Origin: Actinomycetes bacterium
GTDB taxonomy: Bacteria; Actinomycetota; Acidimicrobiia; Acidimicrobiales; GCA-2861595
Reading direction: 5' to 3'
Length of the DNA stretch: 58,959 nt
Assembly: GCA_023264975.1 (NCBI GenBank)
Contig: JAHFUS010000016.1
Location: 1-58,959, forward strand
Below the pieces are notes generated by a model that had not been told where the DNA came from, did no database searches, and was given only the letters and a program-made list of their open reading frames with translations. Shown in pieces: positions 36,600-44,262 of this stretch. Each line of letters starts with the position of its first letter. The stretch's first letter is position 1. The position numbers were made by a program, and so were the translations under genes.

Positions 36600-36642
36600 G
36601 CCCCGTTCTACGGAGCCGGGCCGCCGGGCGGATTGCGCCTCG

Positions 36643-37068
36643 CTACAGAAGCTTGGCCTCGACGGTGATGGGCGCGCCGGCGAGGAGCCGGGCCACCGGG
36701 CAGTTCTTCCGGGTGTCCTCGGCCAAGGCCTGGAAGGCGTCGTCGTCCAGGCCCGGGACCTCGGCCTCGGTGTGCAGGGCCACGCCCGTGATGGTGAAGC
36801 CCCCGCCATCGGCGGCGATGGTGACCTCGGCCGTCGTGTGCACCTTCACCGGCTCGTGGCCGGCACCGCCGATGGCGCCCGAGAGGGCCATCGAGAAACA
36901 CCCGGCGGCGGCGCCGGCGATGAGCTCCTCTGGGTTGGTCCTGTCCCCGTCCACGAAACGGGACGCGAACGTGTAGGCACCGGAGAAGGCGCCGCTGGCC
37001 AGGTTCATGGTGCCGGAACCGGACTTGAGCGGGCCTTCCCACTGGGCGTCGGCGGTGCTTGTCGGCAT
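36643..37068 (-). CDS. OsmC/Ohr family peroxiredoxin
   Basis: 141 residues. PEELIAGAAAGCFSMALSGA carries the peroxidatic Cys (about 58) and TRKNCPVARLLAGAP the resolving Cys (about 124), the OsmC arrangement. Such proteins reduce organic hydroperoxides. A good ribosome site GGGAGG is 4 bases before the ATG. Confidence 0.93.
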   Translation of the reverse strand: MPTSTADAQWEGPLKSGSGTMNLASGAFSGAYTFASRFVDGDRTNPEELIAGAAAGCFSMALSGAIGGAGHEPVKVHTTAEVTIAADGGGFTITGVALHTEAEVPGLDDDAFQALAEDTRKNCPVARLLAGAPITVEAKLL

Positions 37069-37253
37069 GGTGCCTCCCGGTGTCGTCGTCGAGGGAGCGC
37101 CCAACCTAGGCGTCGCAGCCGGCCAATGGGACAGCGGCTGCCAGTGCGCCGACCCGGTCGAGTGAACATCGGGGCGACGTCTTGTGGCAAGAGTCCGATT
37201 GGGCCCGAATCTGGCGTCGCGCGAGGTCAGAAACCCGTGCAGATCGTGCGATC

Positions 37254-38612
37254 ATGGGACGGATGCCGTCCCGTCTCCGTGCTGCTGCCGCGCTCTTGGC
37301 GATTGTCCTGTCCGCCCTCGCGCCCGTCCTCACCGCCGGAACGGCGGCTGCCACCAACGATCCCCTGTGGAGCAAGCAGTGGGCGCCGGTGAAGATCGGT
37401 GCGCCCGCAGCCTGGAACGCCTCGACCGGGGGCGGGGTGAAGATCGGCATCGTCGACAGTGGCGTCGACCTGAACCATCAGGACCTCCAGGGCAGGATCG
37501 TCTCCAACGCCAGCTGCATCGGCACGAGCGGCAATGCCGCCGCCTGCGTGCCCGGTGGCGGCCAGGACATTGCCGGCCACGGTACCCACGTGGCGGGGAT
37601 CGCCGCTGCCACCAAGGACAACGGGGTCGGCATCGCCGGCATCGCCCCCAGCGCCCAGATCGTCGTGGCGCGGGTTTTCCAGAACGACAGGGCCGACCTG
37701 GCCGACGTGGAGGCGGGCATCCGTTACGTCGTGGACCAGGGCGCCAAGATCGTCAACCTCAGCCTGGGGGAGAACGTCCTGCTGGGCGGCCTGCTGGGCG
37801 GCGGCCAGGCATCGCTGGCCCCGGCACTCAACGACGCCTGGGCGCGCGGCGCCATCCCGGTGGTGGCGTCGGGCAATGCGCAGTTCCTGTCGGGGTCGGC
37901 CAGCTACGCCGACGTGAACGCCATCGTGGTGGGGGCGACGGGCCCCGACGACGAGATCGCCAGCTACTCGGTGTCGACCGGTAGCGCCAAGTGGGCCCTG
38001 GTGGCGCCGGGCGGCAACGGGGCGGAGCCGCGCGAGATCGTGTCGACGTACTGGCAGGCGGGCAAGGCCGACCAGTACGGCTATCTCCAGGGCACGTCGA
38101 TGGCCACTCCACATGTCTCCGGCGCTCTGGCCCTGCTTCTCGCCAGGGGCGTGGGCCAGCAGCGGGCGGTGGAGATACTGCTGTCGACCGCCAACAAGGG
38201 TGTGGTGTGCGGCAACTCGTGCGCCGGGCGCCTCGACCTGGCCGCCGCCATGGCTGCGACTGGTGCGATCATGACCGCGACCAGCCCGCCGACCACCTCC
38301 GCACCGACGACGGCGGCGCCGACCACGACGACCCGACCTCAGCGCCCCGCCACCACCGGCCCGCCCACCACGACCGCTCCCACCACGACCGCTCCCACCA
38401 CGGCGGCTCCTCCGCCCGACACGACGGTGGCGCCGGCGCCGCCGGCCACCGACACGACGGCGCCGGCTGCGCCTGAGCCGCTGAAGATCGCGTCGGCGTC
38501 GACGGATGCGGAGGAGGACGGCGTGGTGCTGCCCGGTACCGCCGCCGGCCTTTTGCTCCTGCTGGTGGCCGTCGGCAGCGTGGTGGTGCGGCGACGGGCC
38601 GGGTCCGGCTGA
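37254..38612 (+). CDS. Secreted subtilisin-like serine protease with cell-surface tail
   Basis: 452 residues. Signal peptide LRAAAALLAIVLSALAPVLT then the S8 domain with catalytic Asp in GIVDSGVDLNHQDL, His in AGHGTHVAGIAAAT and Ser in LQGTSMATPHVSGALA. After about residue 340 comes a Thr/Pro-rich linker (TTTAPTTTAPTTAAPPPD), then LPGTAAGLLLLLVAVGSVVV and RRRAGSG. This end has the order of a sortase signal (LPxTx, membrane helix, basic tail), otherwise a C-terminal membrane anchor like mycosins. ATG at 37254; 37263 is an alternative. Confidence 0.9.
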   Translation: MGRMPSRLRAAAALLAIVLSALAPVLTAGTAAATNDPLWSKQWAPVKIGAPAAWNASTGGGVKIGIVDSGVDLNHQDLQGRIVSNASCIGTSGNAAACVPGGGQDIAGHGTHVAGIAAATKDNGVGIAGIAPSAQIVVARVFQNDRADLADVEAGIRYVVDQGAKIVNLSLGENVLLGGLLGGGQASLAPALNDAWARGAIPVVASGNAQFLSGSASYADVNAIVVGATGPDDEIASYSVSTGSAKWALVAPGGNGAEPREIVSTYWQAGKADQYGYLQGTSMATPHVSGALALLLARGVGQQRAVEILLSTANKGVVCGNSCAGRLDLAAAMAATGAIMTATSPPTTSAPTTAAPTTTTRPQRPATTGPPTTTAPTTTAPTTAAPPPDTTVAPAPPATDTTAPAAPEPLKIASASTDAEEDGVVLPGTAAGLLLLLVAVGSVVVRRRAGSG

Positions 38613-38636
38613 GCCTTCGCCGGCTGAGCCTTCGCC
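38607..38636. repeat. Two tandem copies of a 15-bp unit at the protease stop
   Basis: GGCTGAGCCTTCGCC occurs at 38607-38621 and 38622-38636. The first copy includes the protease stop codon (TGA), so the second copy repeats a stop in the same frame. Confidence 0.9.
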
Positions 38637-38666
38637 GGGAGAGCCCGTGCGTCCTACCGCCTACGG

Positions 38667-39311
38667 TCAGAGGCGGCGCAGCACAGTGACGACCTTGCCG
38701 TAGACGCTCACGTCGCGCGGGTCGAGCTCTATGGGCGACATGCGGGGATTGGCCGGCGTGAGCACCACCTTGTTGCCCTTGCGGGACCACGTCTTCACCG
38801 TGGCCTCCTCGCCCGGGATACCGGCAACCACGATCTCGCCCTTGCGGGCCTCGGCCTGCTGGCGGACGACGACGTAGTCGCCGTCGAGGATGCCGGCGTC
38901 GATCATCGACTCCCCCCGCACCCGCAGCATGAACAGCGTGCCGGAGCCGGTGAAGTCGGCCGGGAGGGGCAGGAGCTCCTCCACGTTCTCCTGGGCCAGC
39001 ACGTCGGTGCCGGCTGCCACGTCGCCCACCAGGGGCACGTGCTGGGTGGGGCGTCGGGCCATGGCGGCACCCGACGCCGGGTCGTAGCGGACCTCGATGG
39101 CGCGGGGCTTGGTGGGATCGCGCTGGAGGAAGCCCTGCTTCTGGAGGGTGGCCAGATGGGCATGGACGGTGGACGACGAGGTGAGGCCGACCGCTTCGCC
39201 GATCTCCCGCACCGAGGGCGGAAACCCGCGCTCCCGCAACTGCAGAGCGATGAAGTCGAGGATCTCGCGGCGCTTGCCGGTGAGCACGGTTGGCGTGTCT
39301 GCCTCGGGCAT
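38667..39311 (-). CDS. lexA: SOS response repressor LexA
   Basis: 214 residues. The N-terminal winged helix has GFPPSVREIGEAVGLTSSST; the cleavage site is VAAGTDVLA (Ala-Gly), the catalytic Ser is in RVRGESMIDAGI and the Lys in EATVKTWSRKGNK. RecA filaments trigger self-cleavage. GGAGGGGTCA precedes the ATG. It is divergent from the LysM gene, with LexA boxes in between. Confidence 0.97.
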   Translation of the reverse strand: MPEADTPTVLTGKRREILDFIALQLRERGFPPSVREIGEAVGLTSSSTVHAHLATLQKQGFLQRDPTKPRAIEVRYDPASGAAMARRPTQHVPLVGDVAAGTDVLAQENVEELLPLPADFTGSGTLFMLRVRGESMIDAGILDGDYVVVRQQAEARKGEIVVAGIPGEEATVKTWSRKGNKVVLTPANPRMSPIELDPRDVSVYGKVVTVLRRL

Positions 39312-39480
39312 TGACCCCTCCTGTCCGGGATGCTGTCGGTGAACGGTCACGGAACGTCGTGGCCGGCGCAGCTGCTCGGTGCGCCGAGGCTGTGCTGCCT
39401 GCGAGTGCCTGCGAGTGCTGGTGCATGCGAGTGCGAACGTGCGTTCCAGAGAGGACCGTAGCAGCCCGGGCCGGACAGAG

Positions 39481-39494
39481 CAAACATCTGTTCC
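39481..39494. promoter_or_regulatory. Weak LexA-box-like site near lexA
   Basis: CAAACATCTGTTCC matches CGAAC-N4-GTTCG imperfectly (AAAC for GAAC and C for the last G). It is the nearest of the three to the lexA gene and may belong to its own control. Confidence 0.4.
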
Positions 39495-39511
39495 CAATGA
39501 GGGCTTGACGG

Positions 39512-39525
39512 CGAACGGCTGTTCG
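39512..39525. promoter_or_regulatory. LexA box 1
   Basis: CGAACGGCTGTTCG is a perfect actinobacterial LexA site. It overlaps the spacer of the predicted promoter of the LysM gene. Confidence 0.92.
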
Positions 39526-39537
39526 TGGTGAAGTGTT

Positions 39538-39551
39538 CGAACACCCGTTCG
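39538..39551. promoter_or_regulatory. LexA box 2
   Basis: CGAACACCCGTTCG, a second perfect site, 26 bp centre to centre from box 1. It would lie close to the transcription start of the LysM gene. Confidence 0.92.
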
Positions 39552-39661
39552 TCTCAGCATTCTCCTTGTTCCGCACAGCACCAGTTGATCGACCCTCACC
39601 CACCCTGAATGTCACACCCCTCCGACATCGTGGGGTGCATGCCTACGAGAGGAGCCCGACC

Positions 39662-40102
39662 GTGACCGCACTCGTCCACCCGATCCCCGTCGGTCGCCGG
39701 TGTGGTGCCGCGCCGCGCCGGCTGCAGGTCGTCCCCGCCCCGCCGTCCGCCGGTCACCCCACGGCCGGCCGGCGGCCGACGGCCGCCCAGTTCCGCCGGC
39801 GCCGCGCCGTCGTCAGCCTCGTCGCCGTCGTGCTCCTCGGCGCAGGCCTGGCGCTCGGCGTGCCCGGAGACGTGCCCCTCACGACATCCGGGCGGGCGCC
39901 GGCGGCCGGGCCCGGCACCGTCGGGGGCGCCGTTGCGGTGGCGACGGCGCCCTACGTGGTGCAGCCGGGCGACACCCTCTGGGAGATCGCCCGTGCCCTG
40001 CAGCCGACGGGCGACGTGCGACCCCTGGTCCAGCGACTGGACACCGGACGCGACAGCACCCCCCTGCGGGCAGGGGAGCGCCTGGAGATGCCGCCCGGTT
40101 GA
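39662..40102 (+). CDS. LysM membrane protein, ChiZ/YneA-like SOS division inhibitor
   Basis: 146 residues. A basic cytoplasmic N-terminus, one membrane segment (AVVSLVAVVLLGAGLALGV, about 50-68) and a C-terminal LysM domain starting YVVQPGDTLWEIARAL. Divergence from lexA, two perfect LexA boxes and the TM-LysM layout match YneA of Bacillus, DivS of Corynebacterium and ChiZ (Rv2719c) of Mycobacterium, which halt division during SOS. Sequence identity to those is low, so the assignment rests on layout. The GTG at 39662 is chosen for GAGAGGAG upstream. Confidence 0.8.
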   Translation: MTALVHPIPVGRRCGAAPRRLQVVPAPPSAGHPTAGRRPTAAQFRRRRAVVSLVAVVLLGAGLALGVPGDVPLTTSGRAPAAGPGTVGGAVAVATAPYVVQPGDTLWEIARALQPTGDVRPLVQRLDTGRDSTPLRAGERLEMPPG

Positions 40103-40115
40103 GGCCGATCGTCGT

Positions 40116-40352
40116 CTAGGCCAGGCCGGAGGCGCCGCGGTGCTGGCCGGCGACCATGCCCTCGATGGGGCCGCGGGGGAAGCGGCGGTGACCACCGAGG
40201 GTGGCCATGTAGGGCAGCCGCCCGTCGTTGGCCCAGCGGACCACGGTCTTGGCCGACACATGGAAGAGATCGGCGACCTCCGACACGGTCAGGTAGTCAC
40301 GCTTGGGCTTGGGCTTGGGCTTGCTCGAGTCCTGGCTCATGGTGTCGCTCAT
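40116..40352 (-). CDS. bldC: BldC-like MerR-type transcriptional regulator
   Basis: 78 residues, a lone HTH: YLTVSEVADLFHVSAKTVVR, WANDGRLPYMATLGGHRRFP. This is the BldC fold, which binds as head-to-tail oligomers and controls development in Streptomyces. A Lys/Pro run (KPKPKPKR) precedes the HTH. GGAGAAC is upstream of the ATG. It is convergent with the LysM gene, 13 bases apart. Confidence 0.9.
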   Translation of the reverse strand: MSDTMSQDSSKPKPKPKRDYLTVSEVADLFHVSAKTVVRWANDGRLPYMATLGGHRRFPRGPIEGMVAGQHRGASGLA

Positions 40353-40568
40353 GGTTGTTCTCCGTTTCGAGGCCCGGCGGCCGTTTCGAGAGGGTCTGTC
40401 GAAGTGGGGAACTTCGTCGTCCTCGCTGCTTTGTGTCTCATCTTTCGGCACGCTGCGTGGTCGACCGAAGCGTCAGCCCTGGCTAATTTCGGCTGACCCG
40501 ATATGGCCACGTCGTCGACTGCGTCGGGACGGCCGGTGTGGGTGACCCGCACGACGTAGCGTGGGGGC

Positions 40569-41057
40569 GTGCGCTGCCCGTCGTGCGCCAACCTCGACGA
40601 CAAGGTGGTGGACTCGCGCATCGCCGATGACGGTGCCGCCATCCGTCGGCGCCGGGCGTGCCTGGCCTGTGGCCGGCGCTACACGACGTTCGAGCGCATC
40701 GAGGAGGTCCCGCTCGTGGTCGTCAAGCGGTCCGGGCAGCGGGAACCGTTCGAGCGGGCCAAGGTGGCCGCCGGCCTGCGGGCCGCCACCAAGAACCGGG
40801 CCGGCGTGGCCGACCGGGTCGAGGAACTGGCCGCCGAGCTGGAGGAGTCGCTGCGCCTCGAGGGGCCCGAGGTCACCAGCCAGAAGGTCGGCGTGGCCGT
40901 GCTGGAGCGGCTGCGGGTGCTCGACGAGGTCGCCTATCTCCGCTTCGCCAGCGTGTACAAGGGCTTCGAGGACGTGGGCGACTTCGAGCGCGAAGTCGGC
41001 CTCCTCACCAAGGCCACCGAGCCCAAGCAGCGCACCACGCCGCCCGAGGGCGACTGA
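40569..41057 (+). CDS. nrdR: Transcriptional repressor NrdR
   Basis: 162 residues. Zinc ribbon CPSCANLDDKVVDSR ... CLACGRRYTTFERIE, then an ATP-cone (VVVKRSGQREPFERAKVAAG) to the end. NrdR senses ATP/dATP and represses ribonucleotide reductase genes. No nrd gene is nearby; no NrdR box was recognised in this window. GTG start. Confidence 0.96.
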   Translation: MRCPSCANLDDKVVDSRIADDGAAIRRRRACLACGRRYTTFERIEEVPLVVVKRSGQREPFERAKVAAGLRAATKNRAGVADRVEELAAELEESLRLEGPEVTSQKVGVAVLERLRVLDEVAYLRFASVYKGFEDVGDFEREVGLLTKATEPKQRTTPPEGD

Positions 41058-41097
41058 CGCCGCCACATGCTCGCCGGTGAACCGCGGCGAAAACCGA

Positions 41098-41120
41098 CGC
41101 GATCTGGCGACCAGAACGCG
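41098..41120. terminator. Hairpin between convergent nrdR and RlpA-like genes
   Basis: CGCG-A-TCTGG, loop CGA, CCAGA-A-CGCG: nine pairs with one A-A mismatch. It lies between two convergent genes and can end both transcripts. Confidence 0.6.
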
Positions 41121-41128
41121 ATGGGCGG

Positions 41129-42196
41129 TCAGGCGGCCGGCGCCGCCACCACCTCCGCCGTAACGGCGGCCACGCCGCCCACCCCGAGGGCGCGGGCGGC
41201 GGCGGCGCTGAGGTCGAGGGCGCGGCCGTCGATGTAGGGACCACGGTCGTTCACCAGGAGGAGCACGCGGCGGTCGCCCCGGCTAACGGCCAGCAGGGTG
41301 CCCAGGGGCAGCTCCTTGCTGGCCACCGTCCATCCCTCCTGGTCGTAGACGGCTCCGCTGGCCGTGGGGCGGCCGTTGAAGCCGGGCCCGTACCAGGAGG
41401 CACTGCCCTCGAACCGCTGGCCGGTAAGGCTCAGGCCGGCCGGGAGCGCCACGCCGAGGGTCATCGGCCCGAACGGCAGCCGGCGCATGAGGGCGATCTG
41501 GCGGTCGGTAGCCGCCCGGTGGCGGGGGAGCAGGGCGTTCGGGTCGAGGGGGCTCGGCGCGTAGCCGCCGGCCGAGGCGGTCACGATCCACGGCCCGGCC
41601 CGTGCCTGCCCCCGGGCGGCGGCCAGGGCGGCCGCCTGCCTGGCCTGGGCCGCCGCCCTGGCTTCGTCGGCCCGCAGCTCCTCGGCCCACCGGGCGTCGT
41701 CGGCGGCGATGGTGGCGTCGAGTTCGGCCTGGATGCCGGCCAGCTGGTCCTGGGCGGCCCGGAGGTCGCCCCGCGCCTCTTCGGCCCGGCGCTGCTGCTC
41801 GGCCACGCCGGCCAGCGCCACCTTGTACCCGCTGACCAGCTCCTTCTCCTTGGTGGCCACCACCTCGAGGTAGGCCCGGGGCGCGGTCATGGCGTCCACC
41901 GAGGCTCCCGTGCCGCGCATGTAGGCGGTCACCGCCCGCTCCCGCCGCCGGCTGCGCAGCACGGCCAGCTCGTCGGCTGTGTGGGCCCGGCGCAGCTGGG
42001 CGGCCACGACGTCGGCCTCGGACGTCTCCAGGTGGTCCGTCAGCTCGGCCGCCTGCAGGAGCAGCTCCGCACGCCGGGCGCGGGGGTCCTCGGCCGAGGC
42101 GGCAGGCGCCGGCAGGCTCATGCCCGCCGCCAGCGCCACCCCCGCCAGGAAGGCGGCCGGCACTCTGACGCGCCGGACGGGGTGATTGCGAGCCAT
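41129..42196 (-). CDS. Secreted coiled-coil protein with RlpA-like double-psi barrel
   Basis: 355 residues. Signal peptide VPAAFLAGVALAAGMSLPAP, a long coiled coil (about 35-210, rich in Ala, Glu, Arg), then a C-terminal RlpA-type domain (GSASWYGPGFNGRPTASGAV and LLVNDRGPYIDGRALDLSAA). This barrel is found in RlpA transglycosylases and resuscitation-factor-like enzymes; the conserved Asp (NDRGPY) is present. It likely acts on or binds peptidoglycan. The coiled coil recalls NlpC/PcsB-type division proteins. Confidence 0.88.
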   Translation of the reverse strand: MARNHPVRRVRVPAAFLAGVALAAGMSLPAPAASAEDPRARRAELLLQAAELTDHLETSEADVVAAQLRRAHTADELAVLRSRRRERAVTAYMRGTGASVDAMTAPRAYLEVVATKEKELVSGYKVALAGVAEQQRRAEEARGDLRAAQDQLAGIQAELDATIAADDARWAEELRADEARAAAQARQAAALAAARGQARAGPWIVTASAGGYAPSPLDPNALLPRHRAATDRQIALMRRLPFGPMTLGVALPAGLSLTGQRFEGSASWYGPGFNGRPTASGAVYDQEGWTVASKELPLGTLLAVSRGDRRVLLLVNDRGPYIDGRALDLSAAAARALGVGGVAAVTAEVVAAPAA

Positions 42197-42261
42197 CGCT
42201 AGTGTTCGTCGGGCACCGGACGGGCCCCCTTGAGCACACCGGCCGGGCGGGAAGGGCGACG

Positions 42262-43293
42262 ATGCGAGTTGGAGTGCTGACCGGCGGCGGTGACTGCCCG
42301 GGCCTGAACGCGGTCATCCGGGCCGTCGTGCGCAAGGGCGAGCGGGACTTCGGCGACAAACTCGTCGGTTTCGCCGACGGCTGGCGGGGTGTCGTGGAGA
42401 ACACCACCCTGCCCCTCGACGTGGAGCGGTGCCGGGGCATCCTGCCCCGCGGCGGCACCATCCTCGGCTCGTCGCGCACCAACCCCTACAAGGTCGACGG
42501 CGGCGTGGAGCGGGTGCTGGCGACGCTCAAGGACCAGCGCATCGACGCCCTCATCCCGATCGGCGGGGAGGACACCCTCGGGGTGGCGGCCAAGCTGGCG
42601 GACGAGGGCGTCGACCTCGTCGGCGTGCCCAAGACCATCGACAACGACCTGTCGGCCACCGAGCTCACCTTCGGTTTCCACACCGCCGTGCAGGTCTGCG
42701 TCGACGCCATCGACCGCCTCCACACGACGGCCGAGTCACACAACCGGGTGATGGTGTGCGAGGTCATGGGCCGCCACGCCGGGTGGATCGCCCTGTACGC
42801 CGGCATCGCCGGGGGTGCCGCCGAGATCCTCATTCCCGAGGAGCCGTTCGACATCGCCGAGATCGCCGAGAGCATCAAGCGCCGCCACGACCAGGGCCGC
42901 TACGCCACCATCGTGGTAGTGGCCGAGGGCGCGGCGCCCCGCGAAGGCTCCCTCGCCCTCCAGTCGGGCGAGCTCGACCAGTTCGGCCACGTGCGCCTCG
43001 GCGGCGTCGGCAACCTGGTGGCCAGGGAGATCGAGGAGCGCACCGGTTTCGAGACGCGGGTCACGATCCTCGGCCACATCCAGCGGGGCGGCACACCGAC
43101 CGCCTTCGACCGGGTTCTGGCCACCCGGTTCGGCATCGCCGCCATCGAGGCCGTCCACGAGGGGGCCTTCGGGAACATGGTGGCGCTCCAGGCGGGCGAG
43201 ATCGTGCAGGTCCCGCTGGCCGACGCCGTGGGCGAGCTCAAGCTGGTGAAGCCCGACGAGTTCCGCCGGGTGGCCGTGCCGTTCTTCGCCTGA
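42262..43293 (+). CDS. 6-phosphofructokinase, probably PPi-dependent
   Basis: 343 residues. GVLTGGGDCPGLNAVIRAVV, LPIGGEDTLG, GVPKTIDNDLSATELTFGFH, MGRHAGWIALYAG and ILGHIQRGGTPTAFDRVLAT are the PFK landmarks. At the position equivalent to E. coli Gly104 there is Asp (GGED), and at Gly124 there is Lys (PKTIDND). This Asp/Lys pair marks PPi-dependent enzymes such as the Amycolatopsis PPi-PFK; ATP-dependent actinobacterial enzymes have GGEG. The reaction is fructose-6-P to fructose-1,6-bisP. Confidence 0.92.
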   Translation: MRVGVLTGGGDCPGLNAVIRAVVRKGERDFGDKLVGFADGWRGVVENTTLPLDVERCRGILPRGGTILGSSRTNPYKVDGGVERVLATLKDQRIDALIPIGGEDTLGVAAKLADEGVDLVGVPKTIDNDLSATELTFGFHTAVQVCVDAIDRLHTTAESHNRVMVCEVMGRHAGWIALYAGIAGGAAEILIPEEPFDIAEIAESIKRRHDQGRYATIVVVAEGAAPREGSLALQSGELDQFGHVRLGGVGNLVAREIEERTGFETRVTILGHIQRGGTPTAFDRVLATRFGIAAIEAVHEGAFGNMVALQAGEIVQVPLADAVGELKLVKPDEFRRVAVPFFA

Positions 43294-43318
43294 GCGGCTG
43301 CACCCCCGCGCCGCGGTC

Positions 43319-43334
43319 CGCCGCTCTGGCGGCG
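43319..43334. terminator. Short hairpin after the phosphofructokinase gene
   Basis: CGCCGC-TCTG-GCGGCG, six pairs, 26 bases after the stop and followed by AGGCAAAG. No T-run. Confidence 0.4.
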
Positions 43335-43355
43335 AGGCAAAGGGGCACGACGATA

Positions 43356-43470
43356 GCCACAGCTGTCAGCGTCGAGACGCGCCGGCCCTGGCCAGAAGGT
43401 CCACCAGGATGGCCACAGCTGTCAGCGTCGAGACGCGCCGGCGCCGGCCCTGGCCAGAAGGTCCACCAGG
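43356..43470. repeat. Tandem duplication of the 3' end of the inositol-phosphatase-like gene
   Basis: A 53-base block at 43356-43408 recurs at 43412-43470 (59 bases) with only an extra hexamer CGCCGG in the second copy. The gene's own stop codon is in the copy at 43422; the outer copy preserves a matching terminal segment and stop. Confidence 0.93.
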
Positions 43471-44216
43471 GCCTGGTGCAGCTGCGGCGGAGCAGCCACG
43501 GCCGTGCCGTCGGCCAGCACGGAGACGACGGCCCCCGCCTCGCGCGCGATCACCATCCCCGCCGCCCAGTCCCAGGGCTGCAGGCCCCGCTCGTAGTAGG
43601 CGTCGAGGCGCCCGGCGGCCACCCAGCACAGGTCGAGGGCGGCCGCCCCGGCCCGGCGGATGTCGCGCACGTGCGGCAGCACCTGCGCCACCTCGAGCCC
43701 CTGGCGGGCGCGCACGGCGGCGTCGTAGCCGAAGCCGGTGCCGACCAGCGCGGTGGCCAGCGTGGGGGCGCCGCCGACCCGGAGTGACCGGCCGTTGCAC
43801 CACGAGCCGCCGCCCCGCATGGCGCTGAAGGTCTCGCCGTGGGTCGGGTCGTGCACCACGCCGGCCACCACCTCGCCGTCCACCTCGGCGGCGATCGACA
43901 CGGCCCACGCCGGGAAGCCGTAGAGGTAGTTGGTGGTGCCGTCGAGCGGGTCCACCACCCAGCGCACGCCGCTGGTGCCTGGCCCGACGAGGCCGCCCTC
44001 CTCGCCGAGGATGGCGTCGTCCGGGCGGGCGCCGAGGAGGATCGTGGCGATCAGCGCCTCGCTGGCCCGGTCGAGCTCCGACACCATGTCGGTGAGGCTG
44101 GTCTTGGTGGACACGTCGGCGGGGGCGGATGCCTGGCCGTCGCGTAGGAGCGTCCCGGCCGCCAGGGCTGCTTGCCTGGCCAGTGCCAGTAGGGCGATCG
44201 GGTCGGGAGCGGTCAC
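43422..44216 (-). CDS. Inositol-1-monophosphatase family protein (SuhB/ImpA-like)
   Basis: 264 residues from a GTG at 44216. Metal-binding motifs: GEEGG, WVVDPLDGTTNYLYGFPAWA and GLQPWDWAAGMVIAREAGAV. The family dephosphorylates inositol-phosphate, histidinol-phosphate or fructose-bisphosphate; residues alone do not decide. The stop is inside a duplicated block. It is divergent from the threonine aldolase gene, 46 bases away. Confidence 0.88.
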   Translation of the reverse strand: MTAPDPIALLALARQAALAAGTLLRDGQASAPADVSTKTSLTDMVSELDRASEALIATILLGARPDDAILGEEGGLVGPGTSGVRWVVDPLDGTTNYLYGFPAWAVSIAAEVDGEVVAGVVHDPTHGETFSAMRGGGSWCNGRSLRVGGAPTLATALVGTGFGYDAAVRARQGLEVAQVLPHVRDIRRAGAAALDLCWVAAGRLDAYYERGLQPWDWAAGMVIAREAGAVVSVLADGTAVAAPPQLHQALVDLLARAGAGASRR

Positions 44217-44262
44217 CGGCGCAGTCTCGCGCCCGCCCGCAACCGTCCCGTAGCCTTCGCCG

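Larger units (their letters stand above)
39312..39661. other. Divergent lexA / LysM control region
   Basis: 350 bases holding two clear LexA boxes, one weak one and promoters for both directions. For the plus-strand LysM gene, TTGACG (39505-39510) and TGAAGT (39529-39534), 18 bp apart, form a weak promoter around the first box. No ORF is credible here. Confidence 0.7.

Noticed and set aside
38269-39615. Long minus-strand frame with Trp/Glu/Arg repeats opposite the subtilase linker
   Set aside because: The repeats are the antisense reading of Thr/Pro codons; the frame also runs out of phase through lexA.
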